A stretch of 64,000 nucleotides of DNA from DASUTB01 sp036374835 (lineage in GTDB: Bacteria > Actinomycetota > Actinomycetes > Jiangellales > Jiangellaceae), in NCBI GenBank assembly GCA_036374835.1, contig DASUTB010000111.1, positions 1 to 64,000 of the forward strand, read 5' to 3'. Below are positions 32,321-40,934 of this stretch, one piece after another (the stretch's first letter is position 1; every line of letters begins with the position of its first letter). The notes below the pieces were generated by a model. That model did not search any database. It was given only the letters and a program-made list of their open reading frames with translations, and was not told the origin of the DNA. A program made the translations under genes and the position numbers.

Positions 32321-33238
32321 TTATCGGATGGTGATCTGCCGATTGGCAAGGCCCGCTCGCGCCCTGCGTTCAGCACCGGTCATCGGCTCGGGTTGTTTCA
32401 TCGCCGCCGCCAGCCGGTCGGCCAGCGCAGCCGCCGGCTCCTCAACGTCCTCCACCGCCGTGCCCGCCGCGAGATCCCACACCGGCACTAGCCGTCCGTG
32501 CGCTCGAAATGTGCCCAGCAGCCGCGTATCCTCGCCGACGCCGTCCTCACCCGCGGCGTGCAGCCGGGACAAGCCGTCGAGCAGCGGCTCTTCGTCGAAC
32601 GGCATCACCCAGCGCAACTGGTCTCGATCGCCGTACTGCACCCAGTACGCGGCCTCGACGGACGACAACCGGGCGGCCGGTGGCGCGGCTTGGTTCGCCT
32701 GCTCGAGAGCGGCGCTGACCTCCGGCGTGACGTCCTCATCCGATTCGAACCAGAATCCGAAGCCCTCGTGGACCGTCACTTCCAGCGGTGCGGCGACATC
32801 GAGCACATCCTGCAGCCGAGGGCCGTTCGCGGGACGAGCACCGGGCGCGACCGGCGTGCCCGGTTCGGCCTCGAGCGCCGCGTTGAGGGCGTGCGCAAGA
32901 TCCGCACTCGGGTCGCCGGTGGACGTCGGCGTCTGGAGCGCCAGCAGGATCTGACCGCTGTCGCGCACCAGGGCCGGCTGCGCTTGCGGCAGCAGCGTGA
33001 CGGCCAGCACGTCGCGATCCGGGTCGCCGGACAGCTTCAACGGTGCGGTCGCACACGCCACGATCTCCCGGAGCGCGATCCAGTCGCCCTCATTGGCCAG
33101 ACCCTCGAAGGGACGCGGAACGAAACGCGCGCGAGCGCGTTTGCCATGGCACGCCTTGTACCGCTTGCCAGAGCCACACGGGCACGGCTCGCGCGGGCCG
33201 ACGACAGGTACGTCTTCGACAGTCGTTGTCTTAGCCAC
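32321..33238 (-). CDS. DUF5926 protein with N-terminal SEC-C zinc motif
   Basis: A 305-residue protein. Near the N-terminus PCPCGSGKRYKACHGK is the SEC-C motif (C-x-C-x8-C-H), which binds zinc and is also found at the end of SecA. The remainder, with GDWIALREIVACATAPLKL and AAYWVQYGDRDQLRWVMPFDEEPLLDGLSRL, matches the DUF5926 family of actinobacteria; function unknown. It ends in a basic helix (GAERRARAGLANRQITIR). It is monocistronic, convergent with arcA and divergent from the globin gene. Confidence 0.88.
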   Translation of the reverse strand: MAKTTTVEDVPVVGPREPCPCGSGKRYKACHGKRARARFVPRPFEGLANEGDWIALREIVACATAPLKLSGDPDRDVLAVTLLPQAQPALVRDSGQILLALQTPTSTGDPSADLAHALNAALEAEPGTPVAPGARPANGPRLQDVLDVAAPLEVTVHEGFGFWFESDEDVTPEVSAALEQANQAAPPAARLSSVEAAYWVQYGDRDQLRWVMPFDEEPLLDGLSRLHAAGEDGVGEDTRLLGTFRAHGRLVPVWDLAAGTAVEDVEEPAAALADRLAAAMKQPEPMTGAERRARAGLANRQITIR

Positions 33239-33425
33239 GGGAAAAGCTTACGGGCCCGGCATCCGACACCGTAGCCGCGGCCTGGTCAGCGCGTTCCATG
33301 TTCGCCGGGACCGGCGCTCTCGACCGTCCGGGTAGGCGGCAAACCAAATCCGGATCGGTTCGGCCGGGTGGCTATGTCATCCGGCAATGCCGGACTAGGT
33401 TTGGATGGCACGGAGGGATGGCCAG

Positions 33426-34808
33426 ATGTGGACTGACTCGCGCTCCAGCACGACGCGAGCGGTGGTGGCCGCGCCCGAGCACGAAGGCGTTCCGAATCAG
33501 CCAACCTCGAACGGCACCGATCTCCTGGAACAGGCCGCACCTTGGCTCGGCGCCGACGGTTCTTCGCGGTCGGTGCTCCCAACCCACGCGGGTGCCAATG
33601 CCACCGCGAGCGAGAACCCGGTCGTACACGCCTCGGGAGACGCTGTCACGCAGACCGACGAGCACGGCACGCTCGCCGCCGATGCGGGCATCGGGCAGTT
33701 CGATACCGTGGCGTTACGCGACAGCATGGCGCTGGCTCTGCCGTTCGCCGACGAGCTCGGCTTCGCCATCTACGCACACCTGTTCGCCGAGCGACCCGAG
33801 CTACGCGAACTGTTCCCGGCGGGTATGGCGGTTCAGCGTTCCCGGTTGATCGGTGCGCTGCTGCATATCGTCGGCAACATCGACAACAGCACTGAACTCG
33901 TCCCCTACCTCAAGGCGCTGGGGCGTGACCATCGCAAATTCGGTGTCATCACCGGCCACTACGCCTCGCTGGGTAGCGCCTTCATCCTCGGTTTCCGCGA
34001 CGTGCTCGGCAGCCAATGGACCGAGCGTCACGAACGCGCGTGGATCGATGCCTACGACGCCGTCGCCACGATGATGATCGCCGGTGCCGACGAGGACGCC
34101 GTCATCTCGCCACCGTGGTGGGACGGCGAAGTGGTGTTCCATCGCCGGGTGCTGCACGACGTGGCGGTGCTCCAGGTCCGGCCGCACACCACCTATCCGT
34201 ATCGCCCAGGGCAGTACTGCTCGCTCATGACGCCCCGCCGGCCGCGAATGTGGCGTCCGTACTCTCTGGCGTCCGCCCCTCGGGACGACGGGCTGCTCGA
34301 GTTCCACGTGCGTGCGGTAGGCGCCGGGTGGGTGAGCAGTTCGCTGGTATGGCGGACCGAACCCGGCGACTTCCTCCGTCTCGGCGCGGCGCAGGGCAAG
34401 GACCTTGCCAGCCCCCGGTCCGAACGTGACCTGTTGTGCATCTGCGCCGGTACCGGCGTGGCACCGGTGCTAGCCGCCATGCAGGAGCTCGAAGCTCGCC
34501 AGGACGGCCGCCGGGTCCACATCTTCTATGCCGGCCAGGACCGCGAGCGGCTCTATGCCCTCCCGCTCCTCGAATCGATCGGCGTCCGCTACCGCCGGCT
34601 CACGGTTGTGCCGGTCGTCTCGCCGGAGGGGACGCAGGACCGCAGCCCGGACGTGATGGGCAACGTCGTCTCGTCGTACGGCGACTGGCGGCAGCACGAC
34701 ATCTACGTCGCGGGTCAGACCCACATGGTGCAATCCACCGTCGACCGGCTTCGCGCGCAAGGTGTGACGGACCAGCAGATAACGTTCGACGACTATGGCA
34801 TCGGCTAG
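33426..34808 (+). CDS. Flavohemoglobin-like globin/FAD/NAD reductase with N-terminal extension
   Basis: A 460-residue protein from ATG 33426 (GGAGGG 8 nt upstream). Residues 1-~88 are a low-complexity extension not found in classical Hmp. The globin domain (about 90-215) has FAIYAHLFAERPELRELFP and LGRDHRKFGV with the proximal His. A reductase follows with RPYSLASAP (FAD), ICAGTGVAPVLAAMQEL and IYVAGQTHMV (NAD). Such proteins detoxify nitric oxide or act as NO dioxygenase-like or redox enzymes; Hmp active-site Tyr/Gln residues cannot be placed with certainty. A role in NO defence is likely, in line with the hemerythrin cluster elsewhere in the window. Confidence 0.87.
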   Translation: MWTDSRSSTTRAVVAAPEHEGVPNQPTSNGTDLLEQAAPWLGADGSSRSVLPTHAGANATASENPVVHASGDAVTQTDEHGTLAADAGIGQFDTVALRDSMALALPFADELGFAIYAHLFAERPELRELFPAGMAVQRSRLIGALLHIVGNIDNSTELVPYLKALGRDHRKFGVITGHYASLGSAFILGFRDVLGSQWTERHERAWIDAYDAVATMMIAGADEDAVISPPWWDGEVVFHRRVLHDVAVLQVRPHTTYPYRPGQYCSLMTPRRPRMWRPYSLASAPRDDGLLEFHVRAVGAGWVSSSLVWRTEPGDFLRLGAAQGKDLASPRSERDLLCICAGTGVAPVLAAMQELEARQDGRRVHIFYAGQDRERLYALPLLESIGVRYRRLTVVPVVSPEGTQDRSPDVMGNVVSSYGDWRQHDIYVAGQTHMVQSTVDRLRAQGVTDQQITFDDYGIG

Positions 34809-34845
34809 CTGGAATGATCACGCCGAGCATTCAGGTATCTACCGC

Positions 34846-34868
34846 CTTCTAGCGTCGGGGCTAGAAAG
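34846..34868. terminator. Short stem-loop between convergent genes
   Basis: CTTCTAGC (34846-34853) pairs with GCTAGAAAG (34860-34868), one bulge, between the globin gene and the second DUF574 gene. A degenerate GAATGATCACG at 34812 resembles the first box of the 80-nt repeat but nothing else of it follows. Confidence 0.45.
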
Positions 34869-34914
34869 CCATAGATTCCTGTAGCGGCCCGCACCCCGAG
34901 GTTGAGCCGTCTTA

Positions 34915-35742
34915 TCAGGGCTTTCGGCCGACGCCGGCCCAGGCTGGAATGTCGACATCTAGATCGGTCTGGTGCCGGTCTGGACGCCACCGATGGAGTT
35001 GGACCACTCCCGGGTCCACCAGATCCAGCCCCGCAAAGAACCGGGTGACCTGAGCGTGATCGCGTAGCGTGGCCTGCTCTGGCAGCTGCTGGTTGAGGCG
35101 ATCGTACGCTTCGACGATCTCGCCTTCGTCCACATCGTTGGCCGGATGGGAAATGACCAGGAAGCTACCGGGCGCGGTCGCGTCCATGAGCCGCGAGACG
35201 ATCTCGTACGGGTGCTCCGAATCCGGTACCAACTGCAAGATCATGAGCAGCGTGATCGCGACCGGCTCGGTGAAGTCGAGCGTTTCGGCGGCCAGACCCA
35301 AGATGGTGTCCGGTTCCCGCACGTCCGCCTCGGAGTAGGAAGTAGCCCCTTCCGGTGTGCTCGTCAGCAGCGCCCGGGCGTGCGAGAGGACGATCGGATC
35401 GTTGTCGATATACGCAACGCGACTTGCCGGGCTGATCGCCTGCGCTACCTCATGGGTGTTGTTCTCAACTGGTAGTCCCGTACCGACATCGAGGAACTGG
35501 GTGATACCAGCCTCGCCGGCCAAGAACCGGACCGCGCGACCGAGGAAGGCGCGGTTCGCCTGCACACCCGGGAGGATGCCGGGGAAAGCGTCGATCACCG
35601 CCTGGGCCGCGGCCCGATCCGCTTCAAAGTTGTTCTTCCCCCCGAGCCAGAAGTCGTACATCCGCGCGGGGCTGGGGACGGATGTGTCGATGCCTGAGGA
35701 CCTAGGCGCCTCAGGAGGCTGGTTCATCCAGTCTTGTGCCAT
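34915..35742 (-). CDS. DUF574 SAM-dependent methyltransferase-like protein, copy 2
   Basis: A 275-residue paralogue of the protein at 17429, from ATG 35742 (MAQDWMNQPPEAPRSSG; a start at 35799 is possible). It shares ARMYDFWLGGKNNFEADR, TQFLDVGTGLPVENNTHEVAQAI and RVAYIDNDPIVLSHARALL. The C-terminal half diverges from copy 1. Function unknown; the fold is a class I methyltransferase. It is followed by no same-strand gene, and the AAA ATPase lies 119 nt upstream on the same strand, so co-transcription is possible. Confidence 0.88.
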   Translation of the reverse strand: MAQDWMNQPPEAPRSSGIDTSVPSPARMYDFWLGGKNNFEADRAAAQAVIDAFPGILPGVQANRAFLGRAVRFLAGEAGITQFLDVGTGLPVENNTHEVAQAISPASRVAYIDNDPIVLSHARALLTSTPEGATSYSEADVREPDTILGLAAETLDFTEPVAITLLMILQLVPDSEHPYEIVSRLMDATAPGSFLVISHPANDVDEGEIVEAYDRLNQQLPEQATLRDHAQVTRFFAGLDLVDPGVVQLHRWRPDRHQTDLDVDIPAWAGVGRKP

Positions 35743-35861
35743 GGCGTCTGCGTACTCCCGTCCGGTGATGACGCTGGTAGGGCGATCTCGAGACATCAAA
35801 GCAGATCATGCTCGTGAATCACCAGTGGCCGATCGGCCAAAAAAGCGCCCTTGCGCCGCCG

Positions 35862-37049
35862 CTAGCCGTATTTGCGTAGGTAGTTGCCAAAGTGCGGCAC
35901 CGTGAAGGCGATCGTCCCCCGCTCGGCGGAATAGACCAGACCCTTCTTGATCAACGCATCCCGCGCCGGCGACAATGACGACGGTTTGCGGCCGAGGTGC
36001 TCGGCGACATCGGAGGTGGAGACGGCACCGTTGTGCTCGGACACCGTTGCGATCGCGCGCAGGTAGTCCCGCTCGGCGGGGGTCGCGCGCTCGTACCGGG
36101 ACCCGAAGAAGCCCACGGCGAGCTCGGCCTGCGCCTCGGGAGCCGCGACCCGTACATCGTCCGCCGTCACCGGGTCGCTCGGAGCGTGGTCCCACGTCAC
36201 CTTGCCGTAGGCCTGGACGAAGTAGGGATACCCCTCCGTCACCTCATACAGCGCATCCAGCGCGGCCCGCTGATATCTGACACCTTCATCCGCGGCCGGA
36301 GCGACGAGCGCCAGGTCGGCCGCCTCGCGGTCCAGCCGGTCGATCCGCACGTAGCGGAACAGCCGCTCGGAATACGACTTCGACGCCGACAGTACCGCCG
36401 GGACGTGCGGCAGGCCCGCGCCGACGACGACGAGCGGTGCGCTTACCTGCGACAACTCGTGGCATGCGGCGCACAGCGCCGAGACGTCGGTCGGCGGCAC
36501 GTCCTGCAACTCATCGACGAAGATCGCGATCCCGGCACCGACGTCCCGCGCCACCGCGGCGGCGTCCACGAGCAGTTCGACCAGGTCGACTTCGAGGTCG
36601 CCGGTGTCCGCACGCCCGGTCGCCGTGGGCACATCGATGCCCGGCTGCCAGCGGTCGCGGAGCTTGGCCTGCTTGTCCGCCGATCGCAGCGCGAACGCCT
36701 TGAGCACGCCGAGAAACTCGTCCACCCGGGCGGGGTCGCGGTGACGTGGCGACAGTTCGCGCACCGCCATATGAAGCGCGCTGGCCAGCGGCCGCCGGAT
36801 CGACTGGTCGGGGCGCGCCTCGATCTTGCCCGTTCCCCACAGCCGGGAAATGGCCTGTGAGCGCAGCGCGTTGAGCAGTACCGTCTTGCCGACGCCTCGC
36901 AGGCCGGTCAGCACCAGCGATCGCTCCGGACGGCCTCGCGCGACCCGCTCGAGTACCACTTCGAACTGCGCGAGCTCACGATCGCGCCCGGCGAGTTCCG
37001 GCGGACGCTGCCCCGCCCCTGGTGCGTACGGGTTGCGGACCGGGTCCAT
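35862..37049 (-). CDS. AAA ATPase with C-terminal winged helix (ORC1/STAND-like)
   Basis: A 395-residue protein from ATG 37049 (GAAGGA upstream). It starts MDPVRNPYAPGAGQRPPELAGRDREL, then Walker A GLRGVGKT, Walker B IAIFVDELQD and sensor-like LVVVGAGLPHVP. The last ~80 residues (YLRAIATVSEHNGAVSTSDVAEHLGRKPSSLSPARDAL) are a winged-helix DNA-binding domain. The layout resembles archaeal-ATPase/ORC-CDC6-like bacterial proteins; the role in bacteria is unknown. No toxin, nuclease or phage gene is next to it. Confidence 0.85.
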   Translation of the reverse strand: MDPVRNPYAPGAGQRPPELAGRDRELAQFEVVLERVARGRPERSLVLTGLRGVGKTVLLNALRSQAISRLWGTGKIEARPDQSIRRPLASALHMAVRELSPRHRDPARVDEFLGVLKAFALRSADKQAKLRDRWQPGIDVPTATGRADTGDLEVDLVELLVDAAAVARDVGAGIAIFVDELQDVPPTDVSALCAACHELSQVSAPLVVVGAGLPHVPAVLSASKSYSERLFRYVRIDRLDREAADLALVAPAADEGVRYQRAALDALYEVTEGYPYFVQAYGKVTWDHAPSDPVTADDVRVAAPEAQAELAVGFFGSRYERATPAERDYLRAIATVSEHNGAVSTSDVAEHLGRKPSSLSPARDALIKKGLVYSAERGTIAFTVPHFGNYLRKYG

Positions 37050-37208
37050 CGTGGCATCGTCCTTCGGGGAGAACGTGGCGAGCCTGCAGCCCGCTATGAT
37101 CACCTAGCAGCCTATGTCGCCGTATACAAGATTCGTTAGATTTCGCTAGAAGCCGCAATGGTGTGTCGCGGCGCGGAACCGTGCACTCTGGAGGAGCGTC
37201 CAATCAGT

Positions 37209-37805
37209 ATGTTCACCGTCACACGTTCCGCGACCGCAATGGTTGCGCTTGCCGTTCTGCTCACCGCGTGTGGCGGCGCGGACGGCGACGTGACCACGGC
37301 CGATACCCCGACTGACGCGGAAACGACCCAGCCGTCATCTCCGGAACCGACCGAACCCGAGACGGACGTGTCGCCATCGCCGGAGCCGTCACCCGAGCCG
37401 ACAGAGACGCCAACATCGCCGCCTGCCGACAACGACTCCGAGGAGACCGATCCGCCCGCCAGCTCGGATCCTGGCGAGCCGTCCACCGAGCTGACGGTCA
37501 GGCTCGACCCTGGCAACGGTGACGTTTCCGAATGGACGATCACCTGCGACCCGGTCGGCGGCACGGCGAGCGACCCGGAGGCTGCGTGCGAAACACTGGA
37601 GTCGCTCACGCCGCGTGACGTCGCGCCAGTCCCCAAGGACGCGAACTGCACCATGCAGTACGGAGGCCCGCAGACCGCGAGAGTCACCGGCGTCTGGGAC
37701 GGCACGAAGGTCGACCTGTCGTTTTCCCGGCAGAACGGCTGCGAGATCGCACGCTGGGACGCGATGGTACCCGTCCTACCGTCCGGCGACGCCGCCTCCC
37801 TCTAA
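37209..37805 (+). CDS. SSI-family subtilisin inhibitor-like lipoprotein
   Basis: A 198-residue secreted protein. The signal peptide ends in lipobox VLLTAC-G (residue about 21), then a Pro/Glu/Ser/Thr-rich stalk to about residue 95. The C-terminal ~100 residues match the Streptomyces subtilisin inhibitor fold: WTITCDPVGGTASDPEAACETL, then CTMQYGGPQTARVTGVWDG and NGCEIARWDAM. Four cysteines would make the two SSI disulfides. The reactive-site loop around CTMQYGGPQ is shorter than in classical SSI. A lipid-anchored SSI with long stalk would inhibit proteases at the cell surface. A repeat copy starts directly after its TAA. Confidence 0.82.
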   Translation: MFTVTRSATAMVALAVLLTACGGADGDVTTADTPTDAETTQPSSPEPTEPETDVSPSPEPSPEPTETPTSPPADNDSEETDPPASSDPGEPSTELTVRLDPGNGDVSEWTITCDPVGGTASDPEAACETLESLTPRDVAPVPKDANCTMQYGGPQTARVTGVWDGTKVDLSFSRQNGCEIARWDAMVPVLPSGDAASL

Positions 37806-37885
37806 AGAATGATCATGTAAAGCCGGAAACCCCCGGCCAAACGTGGCCTGTAGCCCTGGTAAGGCACCGAGAGTCCGCGCAAAGG
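37806..37885 (+). repeat. 80-nt 3'-end repeat, copy 4 (SSI end)
   Basis: Opens AGAATGATCATGTAAAGCC, has CCCGGCCAAACGTGGCCTGTA and closes GAGTCCGCGCAAAGG. It fits exactly between the SSI TAA (37803-37805) and the convergent glycosylase stop (37886-37888). Here the stop codon is just before the first box rather than inside it. Confidence 0.88.
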
Positions 37886-38749
37886 CTACTTGAGTAGCTT
37901 GGACATCCGGCGATCCGCCAGCGGCTTGCCCTTGGTCTGGCAGGTCGGGCAGTACTGCAAGCTGGAGTCCGCGAACGACACCTCCGCGACGGTGTCGCCG
38001 CACTCCGGGCACGCCTCCCCCGTGCGACCGTGCACCCGCATTCCCGCGCGTTTGGCGTCCTTGAGGTCGCCGGCCTGGAGCCCGACCGAGCGCGCTACCG
38101 CGTCCCGCAGTGTGTCGATGATGGCGCCATGGAGCTTGGCCACGTCCTCGTCGGTGAACGACGCTGAGGGGTGGAACGGCGAGAACTTGGCGACGTGCAG
38201 CACCTCGTCGGAGTACGCGTTGCCGATGCCAGCCACGACAGACTGATCGCGCAAGACACCTTTGACCTGGGCCCGCCCGGCTGCGCGCAGCAGTTGCCCG
38301 AGCCGTTCGGCGGTGAATTCGTCGGAGAGCGGATCGACGCCGAGTCGAGCCACACCCGGCACGTCCGACGGTTCACGCACCAGATACACGGCGAGGCGCT
38401 TCTTCGTGCCCGCTTCGGTCAGGTCGAACCCGGCGCCGCTGGCAAGGTGAACCCGCAGCGCCAGCGGCCCGCGGCCAGGCTTCGGTGGCGTGCCCGGCAT
38501 CGACTCGCGCCAGCGCAGCCAGCCGCCGCGCGCGAGATGAAATAGAAGATGCAGGCCGTCGCAGTTCAGATCCAAGAACTTGCCGTGTCGCCGCACGCCG
38601 GTGATGGTCAGCCCGCCGATCGCCGTGATCGGCGGATCGTACGTCTTGAGCACGCTGATCGCCGCGATGTCCACCTTCGACACCACGTCGCCGACGGCGT
38701 TCGCCCGGAGGAACCCGGTCAGCGCCTCCACCTCGGGAAGTTCCGGCAC
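37886..38749 (-). CDS. Fpg/Nei-family DNA glycosylase
   Basis: A 287-residue base-excision-repair enzyme. MPELPEVEALTGFL gives the catalytic Pro2 and Glu3; LLFHLARGGWLRWRE and GIGNAYSDEVLHVAKFSPFHPS are conserved, and the C-terminal zinc finger reads CPECGDTVAEVSFADSSLQYCPTCQTKG. The family removes oxidised bases and nicks the strand. GIGNAYSDE differs slightly from the GNIYADE of Fpg and fits the Nei-like/Fpg-like actinobacterial group, so substrate preference is open. Confidence 0.92.
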   Translation of the reverse strand: MPELPEVEALTGFLRANAVGDVVSKVDIAAISVLKTYDPPITAIGGLTITGVRRHGKFLDLNCDGLHLLFHLARGGWLRWRESMPGTPPKPGRGPLALRVHLASGAGFDLTEAGTKKRLAVYLVREPSDVPGVARLGVDPLSDEFTAERLGQLLRAAGRAQVKGVLRDQSVVAGIGNAYSDEVLHVAKFSPFHPSASFTDEDVAKLHGAIIDTLRDAVARSVGLQAGDLKDAKRAGMRVHGRTGEACPECGDTVAEVSFADSSLQYCPTCQTKGKPLADRRMSKLLK

Positions 38750-38766
38750 CCCGCCATCCTACCGTC

Positions 38767-38799
38767 CGAATGATCACCTATGACCGAGCGCACATCGCC
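38767..38799 (+). repeat. Truncated 80-nt repeat remnant
   Basis: GAATGATCACC at 38768 is followed after a short stretch by GAGCGCACATCGCC, which are the first and last boxes of the repeat (compare copy 1) without the middle. It lies between the Fpg-family start and the aat stop, and looks like an internal deletion copy. Confidence 0.5.
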
Positions 38800-39504
38800 T
38801 CAGCCACGTCCAGCCAACCCTCGTGGCAAGGGAAGCTCCAGGGCACGTGCCAACCGGACGAGGTACTCGCTGCGTGGAATCTCCACGGCGCCGAGGCTGG
38901 CAAGGTGTGGCGTCACCCATTGCACGTCGACCAAACGACCGGCGACGCCGTCACGCAGCATCGTGACCAGCGCGAGCAGGGCAACTTTGGACGCGTCACG
39001 TGACCACGGTTGGTCGGTTCGAAACATTGACTCGCCGGCGAACAGACCGCCGATCGCGACGCCGTACAACCCGCCGGCGAGGCGGCCGTCGGCCGTCCAT
39101 GCCTCGACCGAATGCGCCCATCCGAGCTGGTGCAACCTGGTGTACGCCTTCCGGACATCCTCGGTGATCCAGCCACCCGGCCGTTCCGGATGAGCACAAG
39201 CGCGGACCACGTCGGCGAACGCCGTGTCGACCCGGATCTCGAAGCGCTTGGCCGACTGCCGCAGCGAGCGGCTTACCCGCATCCGGTCCGGCGGCAGCAC
39301 CCCCCGCGGATCCGGCGACCACCACGCCAACGTGGGGCCGCCGCCGAACACCTGATCGACCGGCATCGGGAACAGGCCCGAACGGTATGCGGCCAGCAGA
39401 GTCCCCGGCTCGAGGTCCGCACCCAGGCCGACGACGCCCGTCCGGTCGGCGAGAGCAGGCGACGGCAGGCGCCAGCTCGTCGGAGGCGGTTCAACGGGCG
39501 GCAC
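38800..39504 (-). CDS. aat: Leucyl/phenylalanyl-tRNA-protein transferase
   Basis: A 234-residue Aat protein. Conserved blocks are GLFPMPVDQVFGGGPTLAWWSPDPRGVLPPD, GWAHSVEAWTADGRLAGGLYGVAIGGLFAGESMF and VDVQWVTPHLASLGAVEIPRSEYLVRL. It adds Leu or Phe to N-terminal Lys/Arg, marking proteins for ClpAPS degradation. Residue AWWS matches the AWSS/AWWSPxPR motif of active enzymes. It is divergent from the EcsC gene with 44 nt between starts. Confidence 0.95.
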   Translation of the reverse strand: MPPVEPPPTSWRLPSPALADRTGVVGLGADLEPGTLLAAYRSGLFPMPVDQVFGGGPTLAWWSPDPRGVLPPDRMRVSRSLRQSAKRFEIRVDTAFADVVRACAHPERPGGWITEDVRKAYTRLHQLGWAHSVEAWTADGRLAGGLYGVAIGGLFAGESMFRTDQPWSRDASKVALLALVTMLRDGVAGRLVDVQWVTPHLASLGAVEIPRSEYLVRLARALELPLPRGLAGRG

Positions 39505-39548
39505 ACCGACAGGGTAGCCAGCCGGCCGCGCCGTATATCGTGATAGTG

Positions 39549-40241
39549 ATGGGCATTCGGAGCACGGTCACCAAGATGGCGGGCAATGCCGCCGCTCGCC
39601 GGGCCACGCCCGCGATCGCGACCCGCGGCGCCCGGCAGTTCCTCGACCGTGCCATCAACGGTTTCCCGGGCTTCCCCGGCGCCCGTGAAGTTGCCCGGCG
39701 CCATCTGAGCCGCCGCCGAGACGTGGACGCGGCCATCCGTGACGTGATCGATCAGCACGTCCGGTTGGCCGGCGCGCAGGGTTTCGTCACCAACCTCGGC
39801 GGGCTGGTGACGATGCCCGTCGCGATTCCGGCCAACCTCGCCGGCATCGCACTCCTGCAGGTACGCATGGTCGCGGCCACGCTCCACCTGCGCGGCTACG
39901 ACCTGGCCGACCCCCACGTCCGGACGGCCGCCCTGCTCACGCTGCTCGGTGAGGACGACGTGCGCAAGGGCGTCAAGGCCGGGACGTTCCCCGGGCTACC
40001 GCACGCCCTCGCCGTGTCGCGAGGTGACGTCGACCCGCGCCTGCTTGACCGCATCGCCAGCGACGTGACGGCCGCCCTGACCACACGGATCGGCGGCAAG
40101 CACGCGACGTTGACCGTCACCAAGCGGGTTCCGGTTCTCGGCGGCGCCGTCAGCGCTGGTGTCGACGCGTACTCCACGTACGTCATCGGCCGCTACGCGG
40201 ATCGCGAGTTCCCACCGCACCTGATGATCGAGCGCGTCTGA
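39549..40241 (+). CDS. EcsC-family protein
   Basis: A 230-residue protein from ATG 39549 (GTG 39546 also in frame). VARRHLSRRRDVDAAIRDVIDQHVRLAGAQGFVTNLGG and later VPVLGGAVSAGVDAYSTYVIGRYADREFP match the EcsC domain, with one hydrophobic stretch VTMPVAIPANLAGIALLQVRMV. The family was named for a gene beside an ABC transporter in Bacillus; function unknown. Its TGA (40239-40241) forms the start of a repeat copy. Confidence 0.85.
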   Translation: MGIRSTVTKMAGNAAARRATPAIATRGARQFLDRAINGFPGFPGAREVARRHLSRRRDVDAAIRDVIDQHVRLAGAQGFVTNLGGLVTMPVAIPANLAGIALLQVRMVAATLHLRGYDLADPHVRTAALLTLLGEDDVRKGVKAGTFPGLPHALAVSRGDVDPRLLDRIASDVTAALTTRIGGKHATLTVTKRVPVLGGAVSAGVDAYSTYVIGRYADREFPPHLMIERV

Positions 40242-40317
40242 ATGATCAGGTAAAGATCCGATTCCCCAGCCAAACCACCCCTGCAGGCCGAGCAAAGCCC
40301 GGACACGCCGCGCAATG
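40239..40317 (+). repeat. 80-nt 3'-end repeat, copy 5 (EcsC end)
   Basis: Reads TGAATGATCAGGTAAAG, then CCCCAGCCAAACCACC, AGCAAAGCCCGGACA and CGCCGCGCAATG. TGA at 40239 is the EcsC stop, in a frame one register off the GAA-TGA case seen elsewhere. It lies between convergent EcsC and NUDIX genes. Confidence 0.85.
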
Positions 40318-40325
40318 TTCGAGGA

Positions 40326-40871
40326 CTATTCAGCAGGGACGGTGGACTCCTCGGCCGCGCTCATCGACACCGGCCACTCCGACTCGGCGTCGGCGACCTC
40401 GATCAGTTTGACCAGATCGTTCGGCCAGATCGTCTCGTCGGTGCTCGCGAGTTCGTCGGGCGTCCACCAGTGGATCCCGAGGTGGGACTCGACCTCGTCC
40501 GGCATCAGCCCCGACTGATCGATCTCGAAGTGCGGCACGGCCGCGACGAAGAACGTCTCGGTCTGTTCGACGATGCGGTCGCTGTAACCGTGCACGATCA
40601 ACCGCTCGGCGACCGGTCCGCGTATGTCGGACGGAGCGAGGCACAGCCCGGTCTCTTCGTGAACCTCGCGCACCGCGGCGTCCAGCACGGATTCGCCCGG
40701 ATCGAGCGCACCGCCGGTAGTGATCCAGAACGTCGGCCGGGAAGGCAACCCGGGGTCACTGTCCTGGATCAGCAACACTCGCCCGTCCGGATCGATCAGC
40801 ACCACTCGCGCGGTGTGGCGACGATCGAGTCGTCGGCCCGTCGGCTGCGTTTGTCCGGCTTCGCCAGTCAC
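40326..40871 (-). CDS. NUDIX hydrolase
   Basis: A 181-residue protein with complete Nudix box GGALDPGESVLDAAVREVHEETGL. The strand before it, ARVVLIDPDGRVLLIQDSDPG..TFWITTGG, suggests a general nucleotide-sugar or diphosphate hydrolase rather than MutT. Substrate not decided. It ends ESTVPAE. The HAD gene lies 63 nt upstream on the same strand, and both may be co-transcribed. Confidence 0.88.
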   Translation of the reverse strand: MTGEAGQTQPTGRRLDRRHTARVVLIDPDGRVLLIQDSDPGLPSRPTFWITTGGALDPGESVLDAAVREVHEETGLCLAPSDIRGPVAERLIVHGYSDRIVEQTETFFVAAVPHFEIDQSGLMPDEVESHLGIHWWTPDELASTDETIWPNDLVKLIEVADAESEWPVSMSAAEESTVPAE

Positions 40872-40934
40872 CCCACGACGATATCCGGGCCACCCAGCTC
40901 GCCAAACCCTCGGATCTGGGGTGATCCTTGCAGA

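Noticed and set aside
34811..34822. GAATGATCACG after the globin gene as another 80-nt repeat
   Set aside because: Only the first box matches; the middle and end boxes are absent.
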